Assembly (NCBI GenBank): GCA_030682175.1
Contig: JAUXOM010000015.1
Coordinates: 1 to 49,901 of the forward strand
Reading direction: 5' to 3'
Source of the DNA: Rhodocyclaceae bacterium
GTDB taxonomy: Bacteria; Pseudomonadota; Gammaproteobacteria; Burkholderiales; Rhodocyclaceae
Length of the DNA: 49,901 nucleotides
Shown: in pieces, positions 1 through 8,900 of the stretch
How positions within the stretch are numbered: the stretch's first letter is position 1
Layout of the letters: the number at the start of each line of letters is the position of its first letter
Translations under genes and position numbers: made by a program
The notes under the pieces: model-generated
Seen by the model: only the letters and a program-made list of their open reading frames with translations
Database searches by the model: none
Told to the model about the DNA's origin: nothing

Positions 1-1319
1 ACGTCGCAGGAGGCGATGATGGCGTACTGCGGCGAAGTTGAGGTATGCATCAGGTAGGCTTCGTTGAACACGTCGCGGTCGAGCTTCTGGTGCGCCGCGT
101 CCTGCACCAGGATCTGTGACGCCTGGCTCAAGCCGGCCAGCAGTTTGTGCGTGGATTGCGTCGAGAAGATCATCGATTCCTGGCAGCGCGGCCGGTCGGC
201 GCCAATGGCATGGTAGTCGCCATAAAAATCGTGGAAGGCGGCGTGTGGCAACCAGGCTTCGTCGAAGTGCAGGGTGTCGATGTGACCGTCGAGCATCTGC
301 TTGATGTCCTCGACGTTGTACATGATGCCGTCGTAGGTGCTCTGGGTGATGGTCAGCACGCGCGGCTGGGCGTTCTTGTCGGTGGCGAAGGGATGGGCGG
401 CGATCTTCTTCTGGATGTTCTCCCAGAGGAATTCCTCGCGCGGAATCGGCCCGATGATGCCGTAATTGTTGCGCGTCGGCATCAGGAAGACAGGAATCGC
501 CCCGGTCATCATGATGGCGTGGAGGATCGACTTGTGGCAGTTGCGGTCCACCACCACGACGTCGCCGGGCGCCACGGTGGAGTGCCAGACAATCTTGTTC
601 GAGGTCGACGTGCCGTTGGTGACGAAGAACAGATGGTCGGCGTTGAAAATGCGCGCGGCATTGCGCTCGGAGGCCGCCACCGGACCGGTATGGTCGAGCA
701 ACTGACCAAGCTCCTCGACGGCATTGCAGACGTCGGCGCGCAGCATGTTTTCGCCGAAAAACTGGTGGAACATCTGGCCGACCGGGCTCTTGAGGAAAGC
801 CACACCGCCGGAGTGGCCGGGGCAGTGCCACGAATACGAGCCGTCGGCGGCGTAATGCGTCAGCGCGCGGAAGAAGGGCGGCGGCAGCGAGTCGAGGTAG
901 CTCTTCGCTTCACGCACGACATGGCGGGCGATGAATTCCGGCGTGTCTTCATACATGTGGATGAAACCATGCAGTTCGCGCAGGATGTCATTCGGAATGT
1001 GCCGGCTGGTGCGTGTTTCACCGTGGAGGAAGATCGGGATCTCGGCGTTCTTGTAGCGAATCTTCTCGACGAAGGCGCGCAGTTCGGCGATGGTTTTCAC
1101 TTCGTCATTGGCCAGTTCCTCGTCATCCAGCGACAGGATGAAGGCCGAGGCCCGGCTCTGTTGCTGGGCGAATGAGGTGAGGTCGCCATAGCTGGTCACG
1201 CCCAGCACATCCATGCCTTCCTTTTCAATGGCGTCGGCCAGCACACGGATGCCGAGGCCGGAGGCATTCTCGGAACGGAAATCCTCGTCGATGATGATGA
1301 TGGGAAAGTGGAAACGCAT
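1..1319 (-). CDS. Orn/Lys/Arg decarboxylase, 5' part (runs off left edge)
   Basis: PLP-dependent basic amino acid decarboxylase of the large fold-type I (wing-domain) family; it converts arginine, lysine or ornithine to a polyamine-type amine in the cytoplasm. About 439 codons are present, from an ATG at 1319 with a GGAG box just upstream, and the frame stays open to base 1, so roughly 300 C-terminal residues are missing. The N-terminal wing-like domain begins MRFHFPIIIIDEDF. The PLP-binding core is visible as HCPGHSGG, then TNGTSTSNK, HFDEAW and the Schiff-base lysine motif STQSTHK close to the edge. Which of the three substrates is used cannot be read from this part. It lies co-directionally behind dcd, separated by a long hairpin repeat. 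Confidence 0.9.
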   Translation of the reverse strand, partial: MRFHFPIIIIDEDFRSENASGLGIRVLADAIEKEGMDVLGVTSYGDLTSFAQQQSRASAFILSLDDEELANDEVKTIAELRAFVEKIRYKNAEIPIFLHGETRTSRHIPNDILRELHGFIHMYEDTPEFIARHVVREAKSYLDSLPPPFFRALTHYAADGSYSWHCPGHSGGVAFLKSPVGQMFHQFFGENMLRADVCNAVEELGQLLDHTGPVAASERNAARIFNADHLFFVTNGTSTSNKIVWHSTVAPGDVVVVDRNCHKSILHAIMMTGAIPVFLMPTRNNYGIIGPIPREEFLWENIQKKIAAHPFATDKNAQPRVLTITQSTYDGIMYNVEDIKQMLDGHIDTLHFDEAWLPHAAFHDFYGDYHAIGADRPRCQESMIFSTQSTHKLLAGLSQASQILVQDAAHQKLDRDVFNEAYLMHTSTSPQYAIIASCD

Positions 1320-1340
1320 GGATAACTCCAAAATCAATTA

Positions 1341-1405
1341 ACCACGGAGAGCACGGAGAGAAGACCCAATATGTCTTTCTCCGTGCTCTCCGTGTCCTCC
1401 GTGGT
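1341..1405. repeat. ACCACGGAG-type inverted repeat hairpin
   Basis: The left arm begins ACCACGGAGAGCACGGAG and the right arm ends CTCCGTGTCCTCCGTGGT. The arms pair almost completely, except that the left arm lacks one 8-nt ACGGAGGA-like unit. It fills the gap between the dcd stop and the decarboxylase start. Repeats built from CACGGAGA units are common intergenic elements in many bacterial genomes. Here the hairpin could attenuate read-through from dcd. Confidence 0.8.
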
Positions 1406-1413
1406 GAAAGCCC

Positions 1414-1983
1414 TTAGATCTTGGGCAAGGTTACTCCAACCTGCCCCTGATACTTGCCGCCGCGGTCCTTGTAGGAGGTCTCGCAGACTTCGTCGGCCTC
1501 GAAGAAGATCACCTGTGCGCAACCTTCACCGGCGTAGATCTTGGCCGGCAGGGGCGTAGTGTTGGAAAATTCCAGCGTCACATAACCTTCCCATTCGGGC
1601 TCGAAGGGCGTGACATTGACGATGATGCCGCAGCGAGCGTAGGTGCTCTTGCCGAGACAAACGGTCAGGACACTGCGCGGGATGCGGAAGTATTCGAGGG
1701 TGCGGGCCAAGGCGAAGGAGTTCGGCGGAATCACGCAATAACCCTTGCCCGAAACCTCGACAAAGGAGTTCGGGTCGAAGTTCTTGGGATCGACGATGGT
1801 CGAGTTGATGTTGGTAAAGACGCGGAATTCATCGGCGCAGCGGATATCGTAGCCGTAGCTCGACGTGCCGTAGGAAACGATTTTCTCGCCATTCACCTCA
1901 CGCACCAGATCGGGCGAGAAGGGCTCGATCATGCCGTGCTCAGCCGCCATGCGGCGAATCCATTTGTCAGACTTGATGCTCAT
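1414..1983 (-). CDS. dcd: dCTP deaminase
   Basis: Deaminates dCTP to dUTP, feeding thymidylate synthesis; cytoplasmic, homotrimeric in the family. The protein is 189 residues, the usual length for the E. coli-type enzyme (about 190). Family signatures are present: [15 protein letters not shown] in the N-terminal half, GKSTYARCG, and the nucleotide/catalytic segment [19 protein letters not shown], whose conserved Glu residues include the catalytic base. It ends with the family-typical [11 protein letters not shown] tail. ATG at 1983. The gene follows mrp on the same strand, separated by a strong terminator, so it probably has its own promoter within about 100 bp. Confidence 0.96.
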   Translation of the reverse strand: MSIKSDKWIRRMAAEHGMIEPFSPDLVREVNGEKIVSYGTSSYGYDIRCADEFRVFTNINSTIVDPKNFDPNSFVEVSGKGYCVIPPNSFALARTLEYFRIPRSVLTVCLGKSTYARCGIIVNVTPFEPEWEGYVTLEFSNTTPLPAKIYAGEGCAQVIFFEADEVCETSYKDRGGKYQGQVGVTLPKI

Positions 1984-1994
1984 TGCCAGCCGCC

Positions 1995-2027
1995 AAAAAA
2001 GGGAAAGAGCGGATTATCCGCTCTTTC
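1995..2027 (-). terminator. Rho-independent terminator after mrp
   Basis: On the minus strand GAAAGAGCGGAT pairs with ATCCGCTCTTTC (2003-2014 with 2016-2027), followed by CCC and six Ts (1995-2000). It lies 54 bp past the mrp stop and before the dcd start, so it separates the two genes. Confidence 0.85.
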
Positions 2028-2080
2028 GGGGGGGGGTCAATACGCGTCAGGGCGGCGCAAGTCCGCCCCGCAGCTGCAGG

Positions 2081-3172
2081 TCAGGTGTTCTGAATCACGA
2101 TACTCGGGAATTTCGCGCTGTGATCCTTGGCCTGGTCGGCGATCTTGACGGCGATGCGGCGGGCGATGCCTTTGTAGATTTCCGCCACGCGGCCAGCGGG
2201 TTCGGCAACGACGGTCGGCTTGCCGCCATCGACCTGCACCCGGATCGACATGTCGAGCGGCAAGGCGCCAAGCATTTCGACTTCGTAGTCCTTGCACATC
2301 TTGTCGCCACCGCCGGAACCGAAGATGTGCTCCTCGTGGCCGCACTTCGAGCAGATGTGGATGCTCATGTTCTCGACGATGCCGAGGATCGGAATGCCGA
2401 CCTTCTCGAACATCTTCAGCCCCTTGCGCGCATCGAGCAGGGCGATGTCCTGCGGCGTGGTGACGATCACCGCGCCGGTCACCGGCACCTGCTGCGCCAG
2501 GGTCAGCTGGATGTCGCCCGTGCCGGGCGGCAGATCAACCACGAGGTAATCGAGGTCCTGCCAGTTCGTGTCGCCGAGCAACTGGTTCAGCGCCTGCGTC
2601 ACCATCGGGCCGCGCCAGACCATCGGCTGTTCGGGATCGATCAGGAAGCCGATCGACATGGCCTGGATGCCGTGCGCCGTGAGCGGCTGGAGTTTCTTGC
2701 CGTCGGTGGATTCGGGTTGCTTGTCGGCGATGCCGAGCATTTGCGGCTGCGACGGGCCGTAGATATCGGCGTCGAGGATGCCGACGCTGGCGCCTTCGGC
2801 CGCGAGCGCCAGCGCCAGGTTCACGGCGGTGGTCGATTTGCCGACGCCACCCTTGCCGGAGGCGACAGCGATGATGTTCTTCACGCCCGGCACCAGCTTG
2901 ACGCCTTTTTGCACGGCATGCGAAACAATCTTCTGATACACGTTGACCGCGACATTGCCGACGCCGGCCACGCCCTTGATGGCCGCGATCACGGCCTGCC
3001 GGATCGGCTCGATCTGGCTCTTGGCGGGGTAACCCAGTTCGACGTCGACTGAAACATCCGCGCCGCTGATCTTGATGTTCTTGGCGCTGCGGGTAGTGAC
3101 GAGATCCTTGCCGGTATTGGGATCGACCACCGTTTGCAGGGCCGTCTGGATGGATTGTTCGGTGAGAGACAT
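2081..3172 (-). CDS. apbC: Mrp/ApbC-type Fe-S cluster carrier ATPase
   Basis: P-loop ATPase that carries and delivers [4Fe-4S] clusters to apo-proteins in the cytoplasm. The 363-residue protein starts at the ATG at 3172, preceded by AAGAGG; a longer in-frame reading exists but has no comparable ribosome site. An N-terminal DUF59/MIP18-like domain (about residues 1-90) is followed by the deviant Walker A GKGGVGKSTT near residue 105, the DADIYGPSQP switch region and the DLPPGTGD motif. A C-terminal cluster-binding CxxC sits in HICSKCGHEEH. It is transcribed away from the ykgJ-like gene, and the terminator behind it ends the unit. In many betaproteobacteria mrp lies close to dcd and metG, as here. 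Confidence 0.95.
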   Translation of the reverse strand: MSLTEQSIQTALQTVVDPNTGKDLVTTRSAKNIKISGADVSVDVELGYPAKSQIEPIRQAVIAAIKGVAGVGNVAVNVYQKIVSHAVQKGVKLVPGVKNIIAVASGKGGVGKSTTAVNLALALAAEGASVGILDADIYGPSQPQMLGIADKQPESTDGKKLQPLTAHGIQAMSIGFLIDPEQPMVWRGPMVTQALNQLLGDTNWQDLDYLVVDLPPGTGDIQLTLAQQVPVTGAVIVTTPQDIALLDARKGLKMFEKVGIPILGIVENMSIHICSKCGHEEHIFGSGGGDKMCKDYEVEMLGALPLDMSIRVQVDGGKPTVVAEPAGRVAEIYKGIARRIAVKIADQAKDHSAKFPSIVIQNT

Positions 3173-3306
3173 GTAAAAAACCTCTTGGTGGACGTGGTGG
3201 GAAATTGCCTGAGCGATTTTATCAGGCGCGAATTGCCACCAATTGGGGGCGTCAGTCGCAACATTCAAGACTGGCATCTATCTGCCCGGGGAGAGACAAT
3301 GGCGCC

Positions 3307-3591
3307 ATGCAATCCGGTCATCTGATAAAAGTCGGCTCTGGCGATACGGCGTTGGCCTGTCGACCAGGCTGTGCAGCGTGCTGCATCGCCCCGTCGATCT
3401 CGTCGCTGGACAAGCCGGCCGGGGTCGCCTGCCGCCACCTGACCGGTGAACTTCTCTGTGGATTGTTTGGCCGGCCGGAACGGCCCACCTGTTGTGCGGG
3501 ACTGCAGCCGTCTGCAGAAATGTGCGGCGCAACGCGCGAACAAGCACTAGCGTGGCTGGCTGCGCTCGAAAACGCAACCTGCCCGACCTGA
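3307..3591 (+). CDS. YkgJ-family Cys-cluster protein
   Basis: Small 94-residue cytoplasmic protein of the YkgJ/UPF0153 zinc- or iron-chelating family, whose function is not firmly known. The core shows CRPGCAACCIAPSIS, then VACRHL, LLCGLF, PTCCAGL and AEMCG, giving the eight-plus cysteines expected for metal binding. The chosen ATG at 3307 leaves about 17 residues before the first Cys motif. Most of those residues (IKVGSGDTA) are encoded by a degenerate copy of the dispersed repeat found across the window. Alternative starts upstream lack support. It is divergent from mrp. Confidence 0.85.
   Translation: MQSGHLIKVGSGDTALACRPGCAACCIAPSISSLDKPAGVACRHLTGELLCGLFGRPERPTCCAGLQPSAEMCGATREQALAWLAALENATCPT
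3328..3351 (+). repeat. Degenerate copy of the dispersed repeat inside a gene
   Basis: AAAGTCGGCT then CTGGCGATACGGCG differs from the short-form consensus at only three positions. It lies in frame in the 5' end of the YkgJ-type gene. Confidence 0.55.
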
Positions 3592-3643
3592 CCGGCAGCC
3601 TTGCGGCTGCACTGGGTCAGGGTCAGGCTAAATAGCGGGAAAC

Positions 3644-3967
3644 TCAGTTGGTCGGTGCGGTGGCCGGAACGTGAATCCGGTCACGGTCGCGGTCGCGTGT
3701 CTGTGTCGGCTGTCCGGTTGTGTTGCCCACCTGGTCGCGCGTCTGGGTGCGGGTTTGCGTGCCCTGACCGCTGCCTTGACCCTTTTGGTTACGGTACTGA
3801 TTTTCATATTGGGATTGCGACTGCGTGGCCTGACCAGAACCTTGGCCCATGCCGCCGCCGCCCATGCCACCGCCACCGCCACCGCCGCCACCACCGCCCC
3901 GGGCAAAAGCCGCCGTGGCCACGCTGGCGGAAACCAGCACGATTGCCAATGTTTTCAATGAATTCAT
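3644..3967 (-). CDS. Secreted Gly-rich / TQTR-repeat protein
   Basis: Small 107-residue protein of unknown function. An N-terminal signal peptide (MNSLKTLAIVLVSASVATAAFA) is followed by a run of 11 glycines and GMGGGG, then a polar stretch rich in Q, R and T (QYENQYRNQKGQGSGQG, TQTRTQTRDQ, TQTRDRDRDR). The ATG at 3967 has an excellent AGGAGA box. It follows the next Gly-rich gene by 32 bp on the same strand, so the two probably form an operon. The mature chain is low-complexity and likely unstructured in the periplasm or outside. No enzyme motif is visible. Confidence 0.75.
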   Translation of the reverse strand: MNSLKTLAIVLVSASVATAAFARGGGGGGGGGGGMGGGGMGQGSGQATQSQSQYENQYRNQKGQGSGQGTQTRTQTRDQVGNTTGQPTQTRDRDRDRIHVPATAPTN

Positions 3968-3999
3968 GATGTTTCTCCTCTGGATTGAATGAAATGTCG

Positions 4000-4407
4000 T
4001 CACCGCCCACGGCCACCACCGCCACCACCGCCACCACCCCTGCCACCGCCGCCGCCACTGCCGCTGGCGCTGCTGCCGCCACCGCCACTGCTGCCAGCGC
4101 CTGAGCCTCTGCCGCGCTCACCGTTGCCCCAGCCCGCGCCGTCCCCCGATTTCTTTTCACGCTGGCGAGCTTCGTAACCGCTGCCGTAGGGTAGACGCCC
4201 AGATTCCGGTCGCAGATTGCGTGCCACCGTGTCATCCACCACTTCGCCCATGAAGGGGGCAGGGGTCGAGCGGATGACATCCTTTGGCAGTGAAAGATTC
4301 AAGGGACGTGCAGCCGGGGCCTCGGTCGCCGCCGGGGAATCCTGTCCCCAGGCGGGCAGCGTCAGCGCCAGCAGCAATAGTTGAAGGGTGAAAGTTCTGG
4401 TATTCAT
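4000..4407 (-). CDS. Secreted protein with Gly/Ser-rich tail
   Basis: 135 residues. The signal peptide ends near LPAWGQD. A short ordered-looking region (about residues 35-85: LNLSLPKDVIRS, EVVDDTVARNLRPESGRLPYG) is followed by a C-terminal half made almost only of G, S and R. It lies directly upstream of the other Gly-rich gene and divergent from the ompR-type regulator, with a shared 148-bp promoter region, so control by that two-component pair is plausible. No homologous family is recognised by eye. Confidence 0.7.
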   Translation of the reverse strand: MNTRTFTLQLLLLALTLPAWGQDSPAATEAPAARPLNLSLPKDVIRSTPAPFMGEVVDDTVARNLRPESGRLPYGSGYEARQREKKSGDGAGWGNGERGRGSGAGSSGGGGSSASGSGGGGGRGGGGGGGGGRGR

Positions 4408-4555
4408 GGTGTCCGTGTTCCGGTGTTCTCATCATCTGTGCGGTGCGTAACAGTGCCATGTCTCGCCCGTCTCTGACTGTTTCCGTTTGTTTCCATGGGT
4501 ATCGCTGCGTATCCGGCTGATCTGGCCGGCCAGCCCAGGCGTTACACTTGGCCGC

Positions 4556-5290
4556 ATGGCCACTCCAGAGCTTCCGCGCATTCTCATCGTCGACGACGAC
4601 CCGGCCCTGCGGGAATTGTTGAGCACCTATCTGGTCGCGAACGGTTTTGACGTCGCGGCGGTCGGCGATGGTACGGCAATGCGTGCCGCGCTGGCCGAGG
4701 GCATGCCCGACGCCATGGTCCTCGACCTGATGCTGCCGGGCGAGGATGGGCTGGCGCTGACGCGCCTGCTGCGCGCCCAGTCGACGGTGCCGATCCTGAT
4801 GCTGTCGGCGCGCGGCGAAGAAGTGGATCGGGTGATCGGCCTCGAAGTCGGCGCCGACGACTATCTGGCCAAGCCGTTCGGCCCGCGCGAATTGCTGGCC
4901 CGCCTGCGCGCCCTGTTGCGGCGCGGCCAGTCCGTGCCCGCCGCACCAACCGCAGACGCGGCACCACAAGCCCAACAGAAGTTCGGCCCATTCAGCCTCG
5001 ACCTCGCCAGTCGCCGCCTGCTGAAGGACGGCGTGGAAATCCGGCTGACGGGCGCCGAATTCGACCTGCTCGCCGCCTTCCTCGCCCGACCCAACCGCGT
5101 GCTCTCGCGCGACACGCTGGTCGACCTGCTGAAGGGCTATGACCGCGACCCCTTCGACCGCAGCATCGACATCCGCGTCACGCGCCTGCGCCGCAAGATC
5201 GAAGCCGATCCGTCCGCGCCCGCCTACATCCGCACCGTGCGTGGCGAGGGCTATCTGTTCACGCCGCGCGGCGATCAACCAGGGTCATGA
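4556..5290 (+). CDS. OmpR-type response regulator
   Basis: DNA-binding response regulator of 244 residues. The receiver domain shows the acidic pocket DDD (ILIVDDDPALRELL), the phospho-acceptor Asp in VLDLMLPGEDGL, Ser/Thr in LMLSARGEE and the lysine in YLAKPF. A winged-helix output domain (about residues 140-240) ends with RIRTVRGEGYLF-like sequence (AYIRTVRGEGYLFTPRG). LPGEDGL and GEEVDRVIGLE-GADDY closely resemble OmpR. I chose the ATG at 4556 (MATPELPRILIV), since the extra 23 residues of a longer reading look non-coding. It overlaps the sensor kinase gene by 4 bp (ATGA). Confidence 0.93.
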   Translation: MATPELPRILIVDDDPALRELLSTYLVANGFDVAAVGDGTAMRAALAEGMPDAMVLDLMLPGEDGLALTRLLRAQSTVPILMLSARGEEVDRVIGLEVGADDYLAKPFGPRELLARLRALLRRGQSVPAAPTADAAPQAQQKFGPFSLDLASRRLLKDGVEIRLTGAEFDLLAAFLARPNRVLSRDTLVDLLKGYDRDPFDRSIDIRVTRLRRKIEADPSAPAYIRTVRGEGYLFTPRGDQPGS

Positions 5291-6663
5291 ACAGGCCAAC
5301 CAGCCTGGCACGACAGAACACGCTGCTGCTCGCTGCTGCTTTCATATTGATCGAGTTGCTGGCCGCACTCGCCCTGTCGGTGTACCTGATTTTGCCGCTG
5401 GCGCGGCGTTCGGCCGACGACCTGGCGAGCCTGATGATCCTGTCGGCGCAGACCTGGGCCGAATTACCGCCACAAACACGGGTCGATTTCGAGTTCGAAC
5501 TGCTGGCCAACCACGCGCTGGCGCTACGCGCCGAGTCACCTGGCGTGGGAATCGATGAATGGCACCCACCTTACTTCTATCTGCTGGAAGATGCGCTGGC
5601 ACACCGCAGCGGCACGCGACAGCATCTGGTGCGCGAAAACGTCGGCGACGCAACTTGGTACTGGGCATACCTGCCGGCGGGCCACGGTCATCTGGCGGTA
5701 GGTCTGTCGCAGCAACGCATCGGCGCCCAGCCGTGGGCCGCCCTGCTGATTGCACTGCTCGGCGGATTGGCGTTGGCCAGCGGTGTTGCCGTTTGGCTGG
5801 CGCGTCGCATCACGGCGCCGCTGGCGCGGCTGGAAGAAGCGGCCAAGCGCATCGGCCAGGGTGAAAGTCCGGAATTGCTGCCGGAAACCGGTCCGACGGA
5901 ATTGGCGGCGCTGGCCGACCGCTTCAACGCCATGGCACGTCAGGTGCGCGAACTGCTGCAGGCCCGCACCACCTTGCTGGTCGGCGTCTCGCATGATCTG
6001 CGCACACCGCTGGCGCGCATGCGCCTGGCGCTGGAACTGCTGAAGCTCGCCCCGACGCCGGCGCCAAGAAACTCGCCGGGCCGCCCCAAGAGCTTCTTGC
6101 CCCTTGAGGGGGGAACCGAGCGCAGCGAGGGTTTGCGGGGTGGGCTCATTACGCAACTGGAAAACGACATCGACGAAATGAACGGGTTGATCGGTTCCTT
6201 GCTCGATCTGGCGCGGGGACTGGAGCGCGAACCGCCAGTCACGCTTGATCTCGTCGAGTGGTTGAGCGATCTCGCCGCCGACTTTTCAACGCCAGAGCGC
6301 GCTGTCTCGGTACACTGTCCGCCCTGCCAGCGTGCCGTACCGCCACGGGCCTTGCGGCGCGCCATAGGCAACCTGCTGCAAAATGCGCTGCGCCATGCTC
6401 CCGCTGCACCGGTGGAACTGGTCTGCGAAGCCGATGACACACAATGCCGCATCGGCGTGCTCGACCGTGGCCCGGGCATCCCGCCCGACCAGATCGAGGC
6501 GATGTTCCAACCCTTCCACCGCCTCGATCCGTCACGCAACCCGGCCACCGGCGGCGCCGGACTCGGACTCGCCATCGTGCGCGAACTGGCGCGCGCCAAC
6601 CACTGGGAGGTCCGGCTTGAACCACGGCCGGGCGGCGGTCTGGCGGCATGGCTGTGTATGTAA
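5287..6663 (+). CDS. EnvZ-type sensor histidine kinase with repeat-encoded insert
   Basis: Inner-membrane sensor kinase, 458 residues, partner of the upstream OmpR-type regulator (ATGA overlap). TM1 lies at about residues 12-37 and TM2 at about 150-172 (ALLIALLGGLALASGVAVWLA), followed by HAMP. The phospho-acceptor His is in VSHDLRTPLARM (about residue 235). Downstream are the N box NLLQNALRHAP, G1 DRGPGIPP and G2 GGAGLGLAIVRELA. The two helices of the HisKA dimerisation domain are interrupted by about 30 extra residues (about 257-286) coded by an intergenic-type repeat (see 6056-6145). EnvZ-like kinases have only about ten residues at this turn. The stop codon TAA is the first three bases of a dispersed repeat copy. 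Confidence 0.9.
   Translation: MNRPTSLARQNTLLLAAAFILIELLAALALSVYLILPLARRSADDLASLMILSAQTWAELPPQTRVDFEFELLANHALALRAESPGVGIDEWHPPYFYLLEDALAHRSGTRQHLVRENVGDATWYWAYLPAGHGHLAVGLSQQRIGAQPWAALLIALLGGLALASGVAVWLARRITAPLARLEEAAKRIGQGESPELLPETGPTELAALADRFNAMARQVRELLQARTTLLVGVSHDLRTPLARMRLALELLKLAPTPAPRNSPGRPKSFLPLEGGTERSEGLRGGLITQLENDIDEMNGLIGSLLDLARGLEREPPVTLDLVEWLSDLAADFSTPERAVSVHCPPCQRAVPPRALRRAIGNLLQNALRHAPAAPVELVCEADDTQCRIGVLDRGPGIPPDQIEAMFQPFHRLDPSRNPATGGAGLGLAIVRELARANHWEVRLEPRPGGGLAAWLCM
6056..6145 (+). repeat. Intergenic-type repeat inserted in frame in the kinase gene
   Basis: The segment reads GGCCGCCCCAAGAGCTTCTT, then GCCCCTTGAGGGGGGAACCG and AGCGCAGCGAGGGTTTGCGG. It contains the palindromic CCCCTTGAGGGG and encodes SPGRPKSFLPLEGGTERSEG. 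I recognise this pattern as a repeat common between genes in Burkholderiales and Rhodocyclales genomes. It keeps the kinase reading frame open. Confidence 0.7.
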
Positions 6664-6686
6664 AAGTCGGCGCTGGCGGGACGGCG
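6663..6686 (+). repeat. Dispersed repeat, short form
   Basis: AAAGTCGGCG then CTGGCGGGACGGCG, preceded by TA so that its first bases form the stop codon of the sensor kinase gene. CGCTGGCG and CGTCAGCC around a GGACGG loop can form an imperfect stem. Confidence 0.85.
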
Positions 6687-6770
6687 TCAGCCGTTGCGCA
6701 GCTCACACAAGGGCCGCGCCAGCCCGGCCCCGCTGCTAGAATTGCCCCATAAATTCACCATCCCGCTGCC

Positions 6771-8900
6771 ATGAACCCCCGCCAGATTCTCGTCACCTCC
6801 GCCCTGCCCTACGCCAATGGCGCCATCCACCTCGGCCACCTCGTCGAATACATCCAGACCGACATCTGGGTGCGCTTTCAGAAGCTGCGCGGCCATGAAT
6901 GCTGGTATGTCTGCGCCGACGACACGCATGGCACGCCGATCATGCTGCGCGCCGAGAAGGAAGGCATTTCGCCGGAGGCATTGATCCGCCGCGTGCATGG
7001 CGAACACCTGCGCGACTTCACCGGCTTTCATGTCGCCTTCGACAACTACCATTCGACGCACTCGGACGAGACGCGCTTCTATGCCGAAGACATTTACCGG
7101 AAGCTGCAGGCGGCCGGCCTCATCGAGGTGCGCTCCATCGAACAGTTTTACGACCCGGTCAAGAAGATGTTCCTGCCGGATCGCTACATCAAGGGCGAAT
7201 GCCCGAAATGCGGCGCGGCGGATCAGTACGGCGACAGTTGCGAAGCCTGCGGCGCCGCCTATGCGCCCACCGACCTGAAGAATCCACTCTCGGCCGTTTC
7301 CGGCGCCAAGCCCGAACTCAAGTCGTCCGACCACTATTTCTTCAAGCTCTCCGACCCGCGCTGCCAGACGTTCTTGCGGCAATGGACGCAGCAGGGCCGC
7401 CTGCAAAGCGAGGCCTCCAACAAGCTGCAGGAGTGGTTGGGGGTCGAAGGTGAAAACAAGCTCACCGACTGGGACATCTCGCGCGACGCGCCCTATTTCG
7501 GCTTCGAGATTCCCGACGCGCCGGGCAAGTATTTTTACGTCTGGCTCGATGCACCGATCGGCTACATGGGCTCGTTCAAAAATCTCTGCGAGCAGAAGGG
7601 GCTGGATTTCGACGCCTGGTGGAAGCCCGATTCCAGCGCCGAGCTGTACCACTTCATCGGCAAGGACATCCTCTACTTCCACGCCCTGTTCTGGCCGGCC
7701 GAGCTGCAGCACGCCGGCTACCGCACGCCGACCAACGTGTTCGCCCACGGCTTTCTGACCGTCGATGGCGCCAAGATGTCGAAGTCGCGCGGCACCTTCA
7801 TCACCGCCGAGTCTTACCTCGCCCAGGGCCTGAATCCAGAATGGCTGCGTTACTACTTCGCCGCCAAGCTCAACGGCTCGATGGAAGACCTCGACCTCAA
7901 TCTCGACGACTTCGTCAGCCGCGTCAATTCCGACCTCGTCGGCAAATACATCAACATCGCCAGCCGCGCCGCCGGCTTCATCCAGAAACGCTTTGCCGGC
8001 AAGCTGCTGCATGCGCACCTGAATGACGCATTCGCCACCGACTTGCCCGGCCTCAGGGAAGCCGCCGAGGAAATCGCCGGCTACTACGAAGCGCGCGATT
8101 ACGCCCGCGCCCTGCGCCGCACCATGGCGCTGGCCGACCAGGTCAACCAGTACGTCGACCAGAACCAACCCTGGGTTTTGGCCAAGGCGCCGGAGAATGA
8201 AGAGCGGCTGCACCATGTCTGCACCGTGCTGATCAGCGCCTTCCGCCTGCTGACGCTGTATCTCAAGCCGGTGCTTCCCAAGCTCGCCCAGCGCGCCGAG
8301 GAGTTTCTCAACGTCGCGCCGCTGCACTGGGCCGACGCCGTTCACCTGCTGCCGCCCGGCCATCTCATCAACGCGTATGAACACCTGATGACGCGCATCG
8401 AGGCCAAGCAGATCGAAGCGCTGCTCGCCGCTAATCGCGAATCATTGGGCGCAACTGGGGCAACCCCAGCGGCACCCGCCACAGCGACCCCTAAACCGCA
8501 GTCGGAGCAGCGCCACGCCCAGCATCAACAGCAGGCCGAGGACAAGGCGCAACAATCTGCCGCGCACATCTCCATCGACGACTTCGCCAAGGTCGACCTG
8601 CGCATCGCGCGGATCGCCGACGCCAGCCACGTCGAAGGCGCCGAGAAGCTCCTGAAGCTCACCCTCGACCTCGGCCCGCTCGGCACCCGCCAGGTATTCG
8701 CCGGCATCAAGTCAGCCTACGACCCGGCCACGCTGGTCGGTCGCCTCACCGTGATGGTTGCCAACCTCGCACCGCGCAAGATGAAATTCGGCATGTCCGA
8801 AGGCATGGTGCTCGCCGCCTCCGACCCGATCGGCGCAACGCCGGGCCTGTTCCTCCTGTCGCCGGACAGCGGTGCGACGCCCGGCATGAAAGTCAAATGA
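6771..8900 (+). CDS. metG: Methionyl-tRNA synthetase
   Basis: Class I aminoacyl-tRNA synthetase charging tRNA-Met; cytoplasmic, 709 residues. The HIGH-type motif is HLGHLVEY, the zinc knuckle is [18 protein letters not shown], and the KMSKS loop is intact ([10 protein letters not shown]). After the anticodon-binding helical domain comes a low-complexity linker rich in A, T, Q and H (about residues 565-600). The C-terminal EMAP/Trbp111-like tRNA-binding dimerisation domain follows ([12 protein letters not shown] ... [15 protein letters not shown]). ATG at 6771. It overlaps the acylphosphatase start by 4 bp, which suggests translational coupling. Confidence 0.98.
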   Translation: MNPRQILVTSALPYANGAIHLGHLVEYIQTDIWVRFQKLRGHECWYVCADDTHGTPIMLRAEKEGISPEALIRRVHGEHLRDFTGFHVAFDNYHSTHSDETRFYAEDIYRKLQAAGLIEVRSIEQFYDPVKKMFLPDRYIKGECPKCGAADQYGDSCEACGAAYAPTDLKNPLSAVSGAKPELKSSDHYFFKLSDPRCQTFLRQWTQQGRLQSEASNKLQEWLGVEGENKLTDWDISRDAPYFGFEIPDAPGKYFYVWLDAPIGYMGSFKNLCEQKGLDFDAWWKPDSSAELYHFIGKDILYFHALFWPAELQHAGYRTPTNVFAHGFLTVDGAKMSKSRGTFITAESYLAQGLNPEWLRYYFAAKLNGSMEDLDLNLDDFVSRVNSDLVGKYINIASRAAGFIQKRFAGKLLHAHLNDAFATDLPGLREAAEEIAGYYEARDYARALRRTMALADQVNQYVDQNQPWVLAKAPENEERLHHVCTVLISAFRLLTLYLKPVLPKLAQRAEEFLNVAPLHWADAVHLLPPGHLINAYEHLMTRIEAKQIEALLAANRESLGATGATPAAPATATPKPQSEQRHAQHQQQAEDKAQQSAAHISIDDFAKVDLRIARIADASHVEGAEKLLKLTLDLGPLGTRQVFAGIKSAYDPATLVGRLTVMVANLAPRKMKFGMSEGMVLAASDPIGATPGLFLLSPDSGATPGMKVK

